Part shown: one piece after another, positions 1-9,258 of the stretch
Layout of the letters: every line of letters starts with the position of its first letter
Numbering within the stretch: the first letter of the stretch is position 1
Assembly: GCF_946886695.1 (NCBI RefSeq)
Contig: NZ_CAMPJD010000040.1
Span: forward strand, 1-45,176
Direction of reading: 5' to 3'
Length of the DNA: 45,176 nucleotides
DNA from: an uncultured Pseudoxanthomonas sp.
GTDB taxonomy: Bacteria > Pseudomonadota > Gammaproteobacteria > Xanthomonadales > Xanthomonadaceae
Translations under genes and position numbers: made by a program
The notes under the pieces: generated by a model
What the model saw: only the letters and a program-made list of their open reading frames with translations
Database searches by the model: none
Told to the model about the DNA's origin: nothing

Positions 1-898
<898 letters not shown>

Positions 899-944
899 GG
901 GTAAGTCCTGTGTGCCGGCTCGCGCGCGGCGGTTCAATGGGAAT

Positions 945-1472
945 TCAGTGCGTCAGCGCCGACTGCAGGCGCGCCAGCTTGCCTTTCAGCGAGCCGTCGA
1001 TCACCACGCTGCCGGCATCGATCACGGCGCCGCCGATCAGCGATGCGTCGACGGCCGTCTCGACTTCGACCTCGCGGCCGAAGCGCTTCTTCAACGCGGC
1101 CTTGATCAGGTCCAGCTCGCCGGCCGGCAGCGTCGTGGCGGAGGTCACCTTCGCCTTGACGATGTGCTCGGCCTCGGCGCGCAGTTCCTCGAACAGGCCG
1201 GCGATCTCCGGCAACTGGGGCAGGCGGCGCGCGTCGGCGAGGATGCCCAGGAAGCGGACGAACGTCTCACTCGCGCCCTCGGGCGCGAGCAGGGTCACCG
1301 CATCGGCGTGCAGCAGCTGCGGATTGGGCAGCAGTGCGGCCACGCGCGGGTCCGCCGCGACATGCGCGGCGAAACCCAGCGCCTGCGACCAGGCGGCGAA
1401 GTTGCCTTCGTCGCGCGCCGTCGCAAAGGCGGCGCGGGCGTAGGGGCGGGCGACAGTCAGGGCCTGGCTCAT
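945..1472 (-). CDS. atpH: ATP synthase F1 subunit delta
   Basis: Encodes the 175-residue delta subunit that ties the top of the F1 head to the peripheral stalk formed by subunit b. The N-terminus ([16 protein letters not shown]) shows the family's conserved YARAAF signature, and the C-terminal part has the usual basic-acidic pattern ending in [14 protein letters not shown]. Length matches the family (about 175-180). It starts 17 bases after the atpF stop and is followed by atpA, the standard b-delta-alpha order. Identification rests on motif, length and synteny together. Confidence 0.97.
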   Translation of the reverse strand: MSQALTVARPYARAAFATARDEGNFAAWSQALGFAAHVAADPRVAALLPNPQLLHADAVTLLAPEGASETFVRFLGILADARRLPQLPEIAGLFEELRAEAEHIVKAKVTSATTLPAGELDLIKAALKKRFGREVEVETAVDASLIGGAVIDAGSVVIDGSLKGKLARLQSALTH

Positions 1473-1489
1473 CGATCAGATCGTCCGGA

Positions 1490-1960
1490 TCAGATTTCGG
1501 CGGCGAGTTCGTCGAGCAGCGCCTTGTGGGCGTTGGCATCGATCTCGCGCTTCAACAGCTTCTCGGCACCGCTGACGGCCAGCGAGGACACCTGCTTGCG
1601 CAGGTCCTCGCGGGCACGCGTGGCGGCGGCGTCGATCTCGGCTTCGGCCAGCGCCTTCTGGCGGTTGGCTTCGGCGATCGCATCGTTCTTGGCCGCATCG
1701 ACGATCTGGTTGGCGCGCGCATGGGCCTGGTCGATGATCTCGTTGGCCTTGACGCGGGCTTCCTTCAACGCCTCGTTGACCTTTTCCTGGGCCTGCGCCA
1801 GATCCTTCTGGCTGCGGTCGGCCGCGGCCAGGCCTTCGGCGATCTTCTGCTGGCGTTCTTCGATGGCAGCCAGCAGCGGCGGCCAGATTTTGGTCGCAAT
1901 GATCCAGATCAGGCCGGCGAAGGCCAGCGCCTGGGCAAACAGAGTGAGATTGATATTCAT
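1490..1960 (-). CDS. atpF: ATP synthase F0 subunit b
   Basis: Encodes the 156-residue peripheral-stalk subunit b, which works as a dimer holding F1 still relative to the membrane motor. There is one N-terminal membrane segment (about residues 5-27, with the WPPLL exit motif), followed by a long charged, Ala-rich helix suited to a right-handed coiled coil. The open frame extends upstream to 1993, but the ATG at 1958-1960 gives [10 protein letters not shown] and the same length as the E. coli protein, so I use that start. The gap to atpE (1961-2065) is the largest in the visible operon and shows no gene. Confidence 0.97.
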   Translation of the reverse strand: MNINLTLFAQALAFAGLIWIIATKIWPPLLAAIEERQQKIAEGLAAADRSQKDLAQAQEKVNEALKEARVKANEIIDQAHARANQIVDAAKNDAIAEANRQKALAEAEIDAAATRAREDLRKQVSSLAVSGAEKLLKREIDANAHKALLDELAAEI

Positions 1961-2065
1961 CGTAAACCTGCCGGTGATGAAGGGCCCGCGCACATCGCGC
2001 CGGCCCAGCTACGCCTGGTGACTGACCGCGGGCGGATGCCCGGGGTCAGGCGTGCACGCGACGGA

Positions 2066-2380
<315 letters not shown>

Positions 2381-2429
2381 TTAAGTGCTTGAAAGGTGAT
2401 GGTACGAAGGAAACGGTGAAGCGGAAACT

Positions 2430-3227
2430 TTAGTGGCTGTCTTCCGACAAGCTGAGGTAGACGATCGACAGCATCATGAAGATGAAGGCCTGCAGCGGGA
2501 TGACCAGCAGGTGGAACAGCATCCAGCCCAGGCCGAACGTCGCACCACCGAGCATGCCGAGGATGCCGGCCCCGCCCAGCACCCAGATCAGCAGAAAGAC
2601 GATCTCACCGCCGAACATGTTGCCGAACAGTCGCATCGCCAGCGAAATGGGCTTGCTGACCCATTCGACGATGTTGAGGATCAGGTTGAACGGCATCATC
2701 CACTTGCCGAAGGGCGCCGTCAGGAATTCCTTGGCGAAACCGCCCAGGCCCTTGGAGCGGAGCGCGAACACCAGCATCAGGAAGAACACGCTGATTGACA
2801 TGCCCAGCGTGGCGTTGACGTCGGCGGTGGGCACCGGCTTCCAGTAATGCACGCCCATCAGTTCGAGCGGCTTGGCGATGAAGTCTGCCGGGATCATCTT
2901 CAGCAGGTTCATCATCAGGATCCAGAAGAAGATGGTGATCGCGATGGGCGTCACCAGCTTGCTGGTCCCGTGGTAGGTGTCGCGGGCCTGCTTGTCGACG
3001 AACTCCAGCATGATCTCGACGAACGCCTGCCACTTGCCCGGCACGCCGGCCGTGGCCTTGCGGGTCGCCATCCAGAAGGCGAACACGATCAGCAGACCCA
3101 TCAGCACGGCGGTCACGAAGGTGTCGACATTGATCGTCCAGAACGGACCATCGCCGCCCACCTGCGCCGTGAGGTTCTTCAGGTGATGCTGGATGTAGCT
3201 GGTGGGAGTAAGAGCCTCGCCCGCCAT
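2430..3227 (-). CDS. atpB: ATP synthase F0 subunit a
   Basis: Encodes the 265-residue stator subunit a, which provides the two proton half-channels beside the c-ring. Several hydrophobic helices are visible. The invariant stator arginine is Arg199, in ISLAMRLFGNMFGGE, and NLILNIVEWVSKPI precedes it as in proteobacterial AtpB. The start at 3225-3227 (MAGEALTPTS) is 24 bases after the atpI stop. The 64 bases before atpE hold no gene. Confidence 0.97.
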   Translation of the reverse strand: MAGEALTPTSYIQHHLKNLTAQVGGDGPFWTINVDTFVTAVLMGLLIVFAFWMATRKATAGVPGKWQAFVEIMLEFVDKQARDTYHGTSKLVTPIAITIFFWILMMNLLKMIPADFIAKPLELMGVHYWKPVPTADVNATLGMSISVFFLMLVFALRSKGLGGFAKEFLTAPFGKWMMPFNLILNIVEWVSKPISLAMRLFGNMFGGEIVFLLIWVLGGAGILGMLGGATFGLGWMLFHLLVIPLQAFIFMMLSIVYLSLSEDSH

Positions 3228-3251
3228 GAGTCGGAAACCTTTCTAGTTGGG

Positions 3252-3623
3252 TTATCGCTGCTTGCCGGTCGCGACCAGCACCTGTGCCACCAGTCCGGTG
3301 ATCACGCCCGCCAGGAGAGGCAGCGGCGGCAGCTTGTACAGCCCCGCGCCCATCACCAGCAAGCCAATCACCACGACCCACTTCACCACCATCCCCGCGA
3401 CCAGCCTCAGGACCGCCGAAACGGCTCCGAGTACGCCACCACCGAAGGCCATCCAGGCCGCCAGCAGCGCGCCAGTCACGATCGCCAACCCTCCGACGGC
3501 CGCCGCAACCGCCTGGGGCACGCCCCAGAGCAGGAACAGCAGCGCGACCAGCAGTACCGCGACCGTCTGCCAGACGGCGGCGCGCAACACCAGCCGCCGG
3601 CCCGCAGCGACGGAATTCAGCAC
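3252..3623 (-). CDS. atpI: ATP synthase assembly protein I
   Basis: Encodes a 123-residue membrane protein with four hydrophobic segments. It is placed first in the atp operon, where AtpI helps assemble the c-ring. Family sequence conservation is low, so the call rests mainly on position directly upstream of atpB, length and topology. The N-terminus is basic (RRLVLRAAVWQT) and the C-terminus ends in GVITGLVAQVLVATGKQR, similar in style to AtpI of other gammaproteobacteria. It is the first gene after the promoter at 3684-3713. Confidence 0.88.
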   Translation of the reverse strand: MLNSVAAGRRLVLRAAVWQTVAVLLVALLFLLWGVPQAVAAAVGGLAIVTGALLAAWMAFGGGVLGAVSAVLRLVAGMVVKWVVVIGLLVMGAGLYKLPPLPLLAGVITGLVAQVLVATGKQR

Positions 3624-3683
3624 ACGAAAGCCCTACGGAATTGGCGGGGTACAAGGCGGTAAAGCGCCTCGCCGAGCCGCAAA

Positions 3684-3713
3684 AGTATAGCAGCGGGACA
3701 ATTTCCGGGACAA
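3684..3713 (-). promoter_or_regulatory. Candidate sigma-70 promoter of the atp operon
   Basis: On the minus strand, TTGTCC (3713-3708) is followed after 18 bases by TATACT (3689-3684). That is four and five matches to the -35 and -10 consensus. Transcription would start near 3677, about 50 bases before atpI. A direct repeat of GGGACAA on the plus strand overlaps the -35 region. Confidence 0.55.
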
Positions 3714-3901
3714 CCGCCAAAGGTCGAAACCGCGAGTTCGGCGTCGGATTCCGCCAAAGCCAGCGGGGACAAGGCTGTAACCGTTTCCCCTGTTCAGAAT
3801 TTTCCGGGGGATTTCCCGGAACTTTGACGAAAACCGTCTGTCAGTCCCTCCGAGGCCTGCCGCTCAACTTCCTCGTCCGATGCTCCGTCGCAGGCTCTCC
3901 A

Positions 3902-3936
3902 GAAGCCCCGGTTGCCCCCGGGGCTTCCTTTTTTTC
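3902..3936 (+). terminator. Intrinsic terminator, plus strand, with no obvious gene in front
   Basis: A perfect 10-bp stem pairs GAAGCCCCGG (3902-3911) with CCGGGGCTTC (3918-3927) around a six-base loop. CCTTTTTTTCC follows. On the minus strand there is no U-run after the hairpin, so it works rightward only. It would end a short transcript from 3640-3900 or attenuate the leader of the gene at 4041. Confidence 0.85.
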
Positions 3937-4040
3937 CGGCGGGAAACGCTGCGGAGAGCGCCACTCGTTCAGTCAATTCACTCCCTGTCGACCCGGGGAT
4001 GGCGAACGTTGAGCTCTCCACACCCAACCGCATGGACCCC

Positions 4041-4976
4041 ATGAGCCGCCACACCCCCCGCCGCACCGCCGCATCGGTCTTTTGCTGCCTGTCCCTTGCC
4101 ATCGCCACCTCCACCGTGTCCGCACAGGAGGTTTCCGACGACGCCCGCTTCGAACTGAGACTCTCCGCCTTCAATCCCGAGGCGAACATCCGCTTCACCG
4201 GCGATGCCGTGGCCACCAATGGCGAGCGAACGGAGGCGTTGAGCGCAGCAGGAGAGATCCATGCCGACGGCCGCTGGCGCCCGCGCGGCGAACTCGCCTT
4301 CAACATGACGCCCCGCCAGTCGCTCCGGCTCAATTACTACGACTATCGACGGGATCAATCGTGGGGCTTCGATGGCGACTGGGTCGATCCCGGCACGATC
4401 TTCGACGAGGTCGAGATCCCGGGCGAGCCGGTTGAGGTGCCCGCCGTCGACGTGTCGGGCCGCATCAGCTTCGAACTGGCCAGCCTCAACTACGAGTTCG
4501 CGATGGTCGATACGCCACGCTTCCAGTGGGGTCTCGGTGCCGGCATCACCCATGCGACGCTGGCGGCGCGCGGTACCGCCACCAGCGCGGGTACCGGCGA
4601 CATCGACCCGCAGTGGGAAGACCTGGACTGGAAACGTGATGGCACTTCGCCGAACCTGCATACCCGCGTGGCATGGTCGCCGACGCCGCGCCTGCGCATC
4701 GAGGCGCAGGGACAGTACCTGGATACGCGCTGGGGCAACTTCATCAATGAGCGCGGGCATTTCGAGCGCGGCGGCTTGCTGGTCGAGTACCGGGTAACCG
4801 AGCGGATCGGCGTGCATGTGGGTTACGACTGGTTCCGCCTGAAGCTCAGCGACGACTATCGCGGTTCGTTCGAAGCGCCGGCGGAGTCGGGTATCGGCAC
4901 GGTGGATGTCGCGGGCAAGGCCACCGGCGAGTTCAAGGTGCATGGCCCGATGGCGGGCGTGTCGGTCCGGTTCTGA
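4041..4976 (+). CDS. Predicted outer-membrane beta-barrel protein, unknown function
   Basis: A 311-residue protein with a signal peptide (MSRHTPRRTAASVF then a hydrophobic core, cleavage after ...STVSA before QEVS). The mature part is rich in alternating hydrophobic/aromatic strands (for example SLRLNYYDYRRDQ, RFQWGLGAGITHA, RIGVHVGYDWFRLKL) and ends in Phe (AGVSVRF), the usual BAM-recognition end. This is the pattern of a small single-chain barrel of 8-10 strands. I do not recognise a functional subfamily. In-frame ATGs also exist at 4032 and 3999; 4041 is chosen because it gives the cleanest signal peptide. It lies just behind the terminator at 3902-3936 and may be subject to it. Confidence 0.75.
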   Translation: MSRHTPRRTAASVFCCLSLAIATSTVSAQEVSDDARFELRLSAFNPEANIRFTGDAVATNGERTEALSAAGEIHADGRWRPRGELAFNMTPRQSLRLNYYDYRRDQSWGFDGDWVDPGTIFDEVEIPGEPVEVPAVDVSGRISFELASLNYEFAMVDTPRFQWGLGAGITHATLAARGTATSAGTGDIDPQWEDLDWKRDGTSPNLHTRVAWSPTPRLRIEAQGQYLDTRWGNFINERGHFERGGLLVEYRVTERIGVHVGYDWFRLKLSDDYRGSFEAPAESGIGTVDVAGKATGEFKVHGPMAGVSVRF

Positions 4977-5091
4977 CCCGACGGCAGCGCGCGAACGGAC
5001 GCAGGCGCCTGATCCGCTCCGATCTGCCAGACGGAAGCCCACCGCCCTTGAATTGATAGCTGATACCTATCGCTGGTAGTGGATCATTCCA

Positions 5092-5134
5092 TTGGACAGC
5101 GTCAAATGTCCCTCCATAATGAGATTAATTCTCA
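5092..5134 (+). promoter_or_regulatory. Promoter overlapped by a Fur-like box
   Basis: TTGGAC (5092-5097), an 18-base spacer and ATAATG (5116-5121) form a plausible promoter. Overlapping its -10 and start site is TGAGATTAATTCTCA (5120-5134), a near-palindrome that differs by one base from the 7-1-7 Fur motif TGAGAATNATTCTCA. It ends 13 bases before the GTG start of the DUF2061 gene, so Fur-Fe bound here would block initiation. Confidence 0.55.
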
Positions 5135-5147
5135 TCTGGAGCCCGTC

Positions 5148-5351
5148 GTGAACAAGACCCTGAGCTTCGCGATCCTGCATTTCTCGGTGGCCTTCGCCCT
5201 GGGCTACCTGTTCACCGGCAGCCTGCTGGTGGGCGGCATGCTGGCGTTGATCGAGCCGGCGACCAACACCGTGGTCTTCCACTTCCATGAAAAGGTGTGG
5301 AAGCGGATCGAAGCCCGGCGGGCGTCCAAAGCAATGCCCTTGCCCGCCTGA
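5148..5351 (+). CDS. DUF2061 family small membrane protein
   Basis: A 67-residue protein beginning (GTG start) VNKTLSFAILHFSVAF. Two hydrophobic segments carry the DUF2061 pattern: FxILHFxVAFxxGYLxTGS, then ALIEPxxNTxxFHFHEKxWxR. The function of the family is unknown. The open frame extends upstream to an ATG at 5079, but the GTG at 5148 has a GGAG six bases before it and matches the family's start, whereas the longer version would begin inside the promoter and Fur-like box. A Fur-type box at 5120-5134 suggests iron-dependent expression. Confidence 0.8.
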   Translation: MNKTLSFAILHFSVAFALGYLFTGSLLVGGMLALIEPATNTVVFHFHEKVWKRIEARRASKAMPLPA

Positions 5352-5367
5352 CAGGCCCGACACCAGA

Positions 5368-5403
5368 AACGGAAAGGCCGCACATCCGCGCGGCCTTTCC
5401 GTT
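5368..5403. terminator. Strong hairpin between convergent genes
   Basis: AACGGAAAGGCCGC (5368-5381) pairs perfectly with GCGGCCTTTCCGTT (5390-5403), a 14-bp stem with an eight-base loop. It sits between the stop of the DUF2061 gene and the stop of lpd. There is no long U-run on either side, so termination efficiency is uncertain. Placement suggests a bidirectional terminator. Confidence 0.6.
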
Positions 5404-5423
5404 CCTGCTTCACCCGATGTCGC

Positions 5424-7550
5424 TCACTTCTTCTTCGGGATGTACAGGTCGGTGATGGTGCCTTCGTAGACCTCCGCCGCCATCGCCACCGATTCGCTGA
5501 GCGTCGGATGCGGATGGATGGTGGCGCCGATATCGCCAGCTTCCGCGCCCATCTCGATCGCCAGCGCCAGTTCGCTGATCAGGTCGCCGGCGTGCACACC
5601 AACGATGCCGGCACCGATGATGCGGTGGGTGTGCTCGTCGAAAATCAGCTTGGTCGAGCCTTCACCGCGGCCGATGCCGACCGCGCGCGCCGACGCCACC
5701 CACGGGAACTTGCCCACGCCGATCTTCAGGCCCTTGGCCTTGGCTTCGGTCTCGGTCACGCCGACCCACGCGATTTCCGGATCGGTGTAGGCCACGGACG
5801 GAATCACGCGGGCCACCCACTCCTTCTTCTCGCCGGCCGCCACTTCTGCGGCCAGCTTGCCTTCGTGCGTGGCCTTGTGCGCCAGCATCGGCTGGCCCAC
5901 CAGGTCGCCGATGGCGAAGATGTGCGGCACGTTGGTGCGCATCTGCGCGTCCACCGGGATGAAGCCGCGCTCGGTGACGGTGACGCCGGCCTTGTCGGCA
6001 TCAAGCTTGCCGCCATTGGGCGAACGGCCCACCGCGACCAGGACGCGGTCCCACGTGCCCGACTCGAGTTCCGGCTTCTGGCCTTCGGTGGCGCTCTCGA
6101 AGTGCACGGTGATGCCCTTCTTCGACGCCTCGACCTTGGCGGCCTTGGTCTTCAGCTGCACGACCACGCCCTGCTTCTTCAAGCGGTCGGCGAGCGGCTT
6201 GACCAGGTCCTTGTCGGCACCCGGCATCAGCTGGTCCATGAACTCCACCACGGTCACCTCGGCGCCCAGCGCGCGGTACACGGTGGCCATCTCCAGGCCG
6301 ATGATGCCGCCGCCGACGACGAGCAGCTTCTTCGGCACCTCGGCCAGCTGCAGCGCGTCGGTGGAATCCATCACGCGCGGGTCGTCCCACGGGAAGTTGG
6401 GCAGCTTCACCGCCTGCGAACCGGCGGCGATGATGCACTGCTCGAAGCGCAGGAGCTGCGTCTTGCCGTCGCTACCGGCGATCTCGAGCTCGTTCGGCGA
6501 CACGAACTTCGCCACGCCCGTCACCGTGCGCACCTTGCGCTGCTTGGCCATGCCGGCCAGGCCCTTGGTGAACTGGCCGACCACCTTGTCCTGCTTGAAA
6601 CCGCGCAACTTGTCGAGGTCGATCTTCGGCTTGCCGAAGCTGATGCCGATGTCGTCGGAGTGGGAAGCTTCATCGATCAGGGCCGCCGCATGCAGCAGTG
6701 CCTTCGACGGGATGCAGCCCACGTTGAGGCAAACGCCGCCGAGCGCTTCGTAGCGTTCGATGAGGACCGTGTCCAGACCGAGGTCAGCGGCGCGGAACGC
6801 CGCCGTGTAGCCGCCCGGACCGGAACCGATCACGACGATGCGGCATTCGATGTCGGCTGGCTTGCCGGTGCCCAGCGCGGGCTTCGGCGCCGTGGTGGCC
6901 GGTACGGCGGGTGCCGCTGGCGAGGCCGCGACCGGCGCAGGCTTCGCGGGGGCCGCCGCGGCGCCCTCGCCTTCCAGGATCGCGACCAGGCTGCCTTCGG
7001 CCAGCGAATCGCCGAGCTTGACCTTGATCTCCTTGATCACGCCGGCAGCGGGCGACGGCACTTCCATCGTCGCCTTGTCCGATTCCAGCGTGACCAGGCC
7101 CTGGTCCTTCTTCACCCTGTCGCCCACGGCGACCAGGATCTCGATCACCGGCACGCCGTCGTAGTCGCCGATGTCGGGCACCTTGGCTTCGATCAATCCG
7201 CCACCGCCGGACGGCGCGGGTGCCGCGGCCGGTGCTGCAGGAGCGGGCGCCGCCGGTGCGGGCGCAGGCTTGGCGGGAGCTGCGGGCGCGGGCGCGGATG
7301 CCGCGGCGCCTTCGGCTTCCAGTACGGCCACCACGCTGCCTTCGGACAGCGAATCGCCCAGCTTGACCTTGATTTCCTTCACCACGCCGGCGGCCGAGGA
7401 CGGCACTTCCAGCGTGGCCTTGTCCGATTCCAGCGTGACCAGGCCCTGATCCTTCTTCACCGTGTCGCCGACGGCGACGAGGATCTCGATGACCGGCACA
7501 TCGCTGTAATCGCCGATGTCGGGGACTTTGACTTCAATCGTGTTCGCCAT
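5424..7550 (-). CDS. lpd: Dihydrolipoyl dehydrogenase (E3) with two N-terminal lipoyl domains
   Basis: Flavoprotein of the pyruvate dehydrogenase complex that reoxidises dihydrolipoamide with NAD+. The 708-residue chain has lipoyl domain 1 (residues 1-80, lipoyl Lys44 in ESDKAT), an Ala/Pro linker, lipoyl domain 2 (about 119-196, Lys159), a second linker, then the FAD/NAD disulfide oxidoreductase. There the FAD motif GSGPGG is at 242-247, the redox pair is Cys274/Cys279 (GGVCLNVGC), and the His681-Glu686 dyad (HPTLSE) is present. Classical E3 has no lipoyl domain, and related xanthomonad enzymes usually carry one, so two is notable. The lipoyl domains closely resemble that of AceF, its upstream neighbour, and likely arose by duplication. 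All catalytic residues are intact. Confidence 0.97.
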   Translation of the reverse strand: MANTIEVKVPDIGDYSDVPVIEILVAVGDTVKKDQGLVTLESDKATLEVPSSAAGVVKEIKVKLGDSLSEGSVVAVLEAEGAAASAPAPAAPAKPAPAPAAPAPAAPAAAPAPSGGGGLIEAKVPDIGDYDGVPVIEILVAVGDRVKKDQGLVTLESDKATMEVPSPAAGVIKEIKVKLGDSLAEGSLVAILEGEGAAAAPAKPAPVAASPAAPAVPATTAPKPALGTGKPADIECRIVVIGSGPGGYTAAFRAADLGLDTVLIERYEALGGVCLNVGCIPSKALLHAAALIDEASHSDDIGISFGKPKIDLDKLRGFKQDKVVGQFTKGLAGMAKQRKVRTVTGVAKFVSPNELEIAGSDGKTQLLRFEQCIIAAGSQAVKLPNFPWDDPRVMDSTDALQLAEVPKKLLVVGGGIIGLEMATVYRALGAEVTVVEFMDQLMPGADKDLVKPLADRLKKQGVVVQLKTKAAKVEASKKGITVHFESATEGQKPELESGTWDRVLVAVGRSPNGGKLDADKAGVTVTERGFIPVDAQMRTNVPHIFAIGDLVGQPMLAHKATHEGKLAAEVAAGEKKEWVARVIPSVAYTDPEIAWVGVTETEAKAKGLKIGVGKFPWVASARAVGIGRGEGSTKLIFDEHTHRIIGAGIVGVHAGDLISELALAIEMGAEAGDIGATIHPHPTLSESVAMAAEVYEGTITDLYIPKKK

Positions 7551-7563
7551 ACCGCTCTCTTTC

Positions 7564-7623
7564 GTAGGGTGGGCCTGGGCCCACCGTGGCTTGGTCGGAT
7601 CGGTGGGCCGGGGCCCACCCTAC
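7564..7623. repeat. Inverted pair of GTAG-headed palindromic repeats (GTAGGGTGGGCC class)
   Basis: The left copy starts GTAGGGTGGGCC at 7564 and folds on itself through GGTGGGCC/GGCCCACC. The right copy (7602-7623) is its inverse, ending GGGCCCACCCTAC. Both the single hairpins and a long hairpin across the pair are possible. It fills the gap between aceF and lpd within one transcription unit, so it probably shapes mRNA processing or stability. Its body sequence differs from the other REP class in this window. Confidence 0.8.
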
Positions 7624-7627
7624 GGAC

Positions 7628-9052
7628 TTACAGCAGCACGCGACGCATGTCGCCGAGCAACTGGGCGAGATAGGCCGTGAAGCGCGCCGCGGAGGCGCCG
7701 TCGATCACGCGGTGGTCGTAGCTCAGCGACAGCGGCAGCATCAGTCGCGGCTGGAACTGCTTGCCGTCCCACACCGGCTGGATCGAGGACTTGGACACGC
7801 CCAGGATGGCCACCTCCGGCGCATTGACGATGGGCGTGAACGCCACGCCGCCGATGCCGCCCAGCGAAGAGATCGAGAAGCAGCCGCCCGACATCTCGGC
7901 CGGACCCAGCTTGCCTTCGCGCGCCTTCTTTGCCAGTTCGCCGCTTTCCTGCGCGATCTCGTTGACGCCCTTCTTGTCGACGTCGCGGATCACCGGCACG
8001 ACCAGGCCGTTCGGCGTGTCGGCGGCGAAGCCGACGTGGAAGTACTTCTTCAGCGTGAGGTTCTCGCCGCTGGCGTCGAGCGAAGCGTTGAAGTCCGGGA
8101 ACTTCTTCAGCGCCGAGACGCTGGCCTTCATCAGGAAGGCGAGCATGGTCAGCTTGATGCCGGCCTTCTCGTTCTCCTTGTTCAGCGCCACGCGCAGCGC
8201 TTCCAGATCGGTGATGTCGGCGTGGTCGTGCTGGGTGACGTGCGGGATCATCGCCCAGTTGCGCGCCAGGTTGGCGCCGGAAATTTTCTTGATGCGCGAC
8301 AGCGCAACGGTTTCGGTCTCGCCGAACTTGCTGAAGTCCACCTTCGGCCACGGCAGCAGATTCAGCCCACCACCACCCGCCGGCGCCCCTGCCGCAGCAG
8401 GAGCGGCAACGCCACCTGCCAGCGCACCCTTGACGTACTTCTGCACGTCTTCCTTGCTGATCCGGCCACCGCGCTCGCTGCCCTTCACCTGATTGAGGTC
8501 CACGCCCAGTTCGCGCGCGAACAGGCGCACGGCGGGACTGGCGTAAGCGACCTTCTCCGGCAGCACGCGGTCGGCGTTGAACTCGACCGGCGGCGAGCGC
8601 GGCGGCGAGGCTTCCGGATCAATACCCGGCTTGTCGTCCAGCACGCGCGAGGCAGCGGGGGCGACGGCCGGCGCGGCGCGCTCCTGCGCGATCTCGCGCT
8701 GGGTGATCTTGTCGGGGGTCGGCGAAACCGCGACCGGCTCGACCTTGGCGCCGGTCTCGGCGGTGGCGGTCGGTGCGGGTGCGGCGGCGGGCTTCGCCTC
8801 GGCGGCGCCTTCGCTCACTTCGATCAGCGCGACGACCGCGCCTTCGGCGATCTCGTCGCCCAGCTTGACCTTGATCTCCTTCACCACGCCGGAGAAGGCG
8901 GACGGTACTTCCATCGTGGCCTTGTCCGACTCCAGCGTGACCAGGCCCTGGTCCTTCTTCACCGTGTCGCCCACGGCCACCAGGATCTCGATCACCGGTA
9001 CGCCGTCGTAGTCACCGATGTCGGGGACTTTGGCTTCCTTGATGTCGGACAT
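7628..9052 (-). CDS. aceF: Pyruvate dehydrogenase complex dihydrolipoyl acetyltransferase (E2)
   Basis: Transfers acetyl groups from lipoamide to CoA and forms the core of the pyruvate dehydrogenase complex. The 474-residue chain has one lipoyl domain (1-80, Lys44 in ESDKAT), an Ala/Pro-rich linker (about 84-160), a peripheral-subunit-binding domain (about 171-208, ASPAVRLFARELGV and GGRISKEDV) and the catalytic domain. The active-site DHRVIDG places the general-base His at 447. E. coli AceF has three lipoyl domains; this one has one, while lpd just downstream has two. aceE is not in the window. The 206 bases upstream (9053-9258) should hold the promoter. Confidence 0.97.
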   Translation of the reverse strand: MSDIKEAKVPDIGDYDGVPVIEILVAVGDTVKKDQGLVTLESDKATMEVPSAFSGVVKEIKVKLGDEIAEGAVVALIEVSEGAAEAKPAAAPAPTATAETGAKVEPVAVSPTPDKITQREIAQERAAPAVAPAASRVLDDKPGIDPEASPPRSPPVEFNADRVLPEKVAYASPAVRLFARELGVDLNQVKGSERGGRISKEDVQKYVKGALAGGVAAPAAAGAPAGGGGLNLLPWPKVDFSKFGETETVALSRIKKISGANLARNWAMIPHVTQHDHADITDLEALRVALNKENEKAGIKLTMLAFLMKASVSALKKFPDFNASLDASGENLTLKKYFHVGFAADTPNGLVVPVIRDVDKKGVNEIAQESGELAKKAREGKLGPAEMSGGCFSISSLGGIGGVAFTPIVNAPEVAILGVSKSSIQPVWDGKQFQPRLMLPLSLSYDHRVIDGASAARFTAYLAQLLGDMRRVLL

Positions 9053-9258
9053 GGCGTTACTCCGGTATGGGCGTGAAGAAGGGAACCCCTATTGTGTCCG
9101 CAGTGGCGCGATGCGCCAACCATTCCTTCGGACTAATTGCTGTCCACATCGGGACATTGCGTGTCGTCGTGGAGGAAACGACGACACCACGCAAGCCTGC
9201 GGCCGCAGTGGTATCGCTTTGGTTCGACACTCGACTCACACGATACGCCGCCGCATTG

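Larger units (their letters stand above)
3624..4040. other. Divergent intergenic region between atpI and an outer-membrane protein gene
   Basis: This 417-base stretch separates the leftward atp operon from the rightward barrel gene. It holds the atp promoter (3684-3713) and, unexpectedly, a plus-strand intrinsic terminator (3902-3936) with no annotated plus-strand gene before it. The remainder shows no convincing ORF with codon bias like its neighbours. Confidence 0.7.

Noticed and set aside
5508..7673. Long plus-strand frame (721 codons) opposite lpd, and similar ones at 19583-22159, 36030-38729 and 11742-12977
   Set aside because: These are antisense frames kept open by GC-rich codon bias. 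Their translations are His/Arg/Asp-rich with no domains, and the opposite strand holds clear genes.
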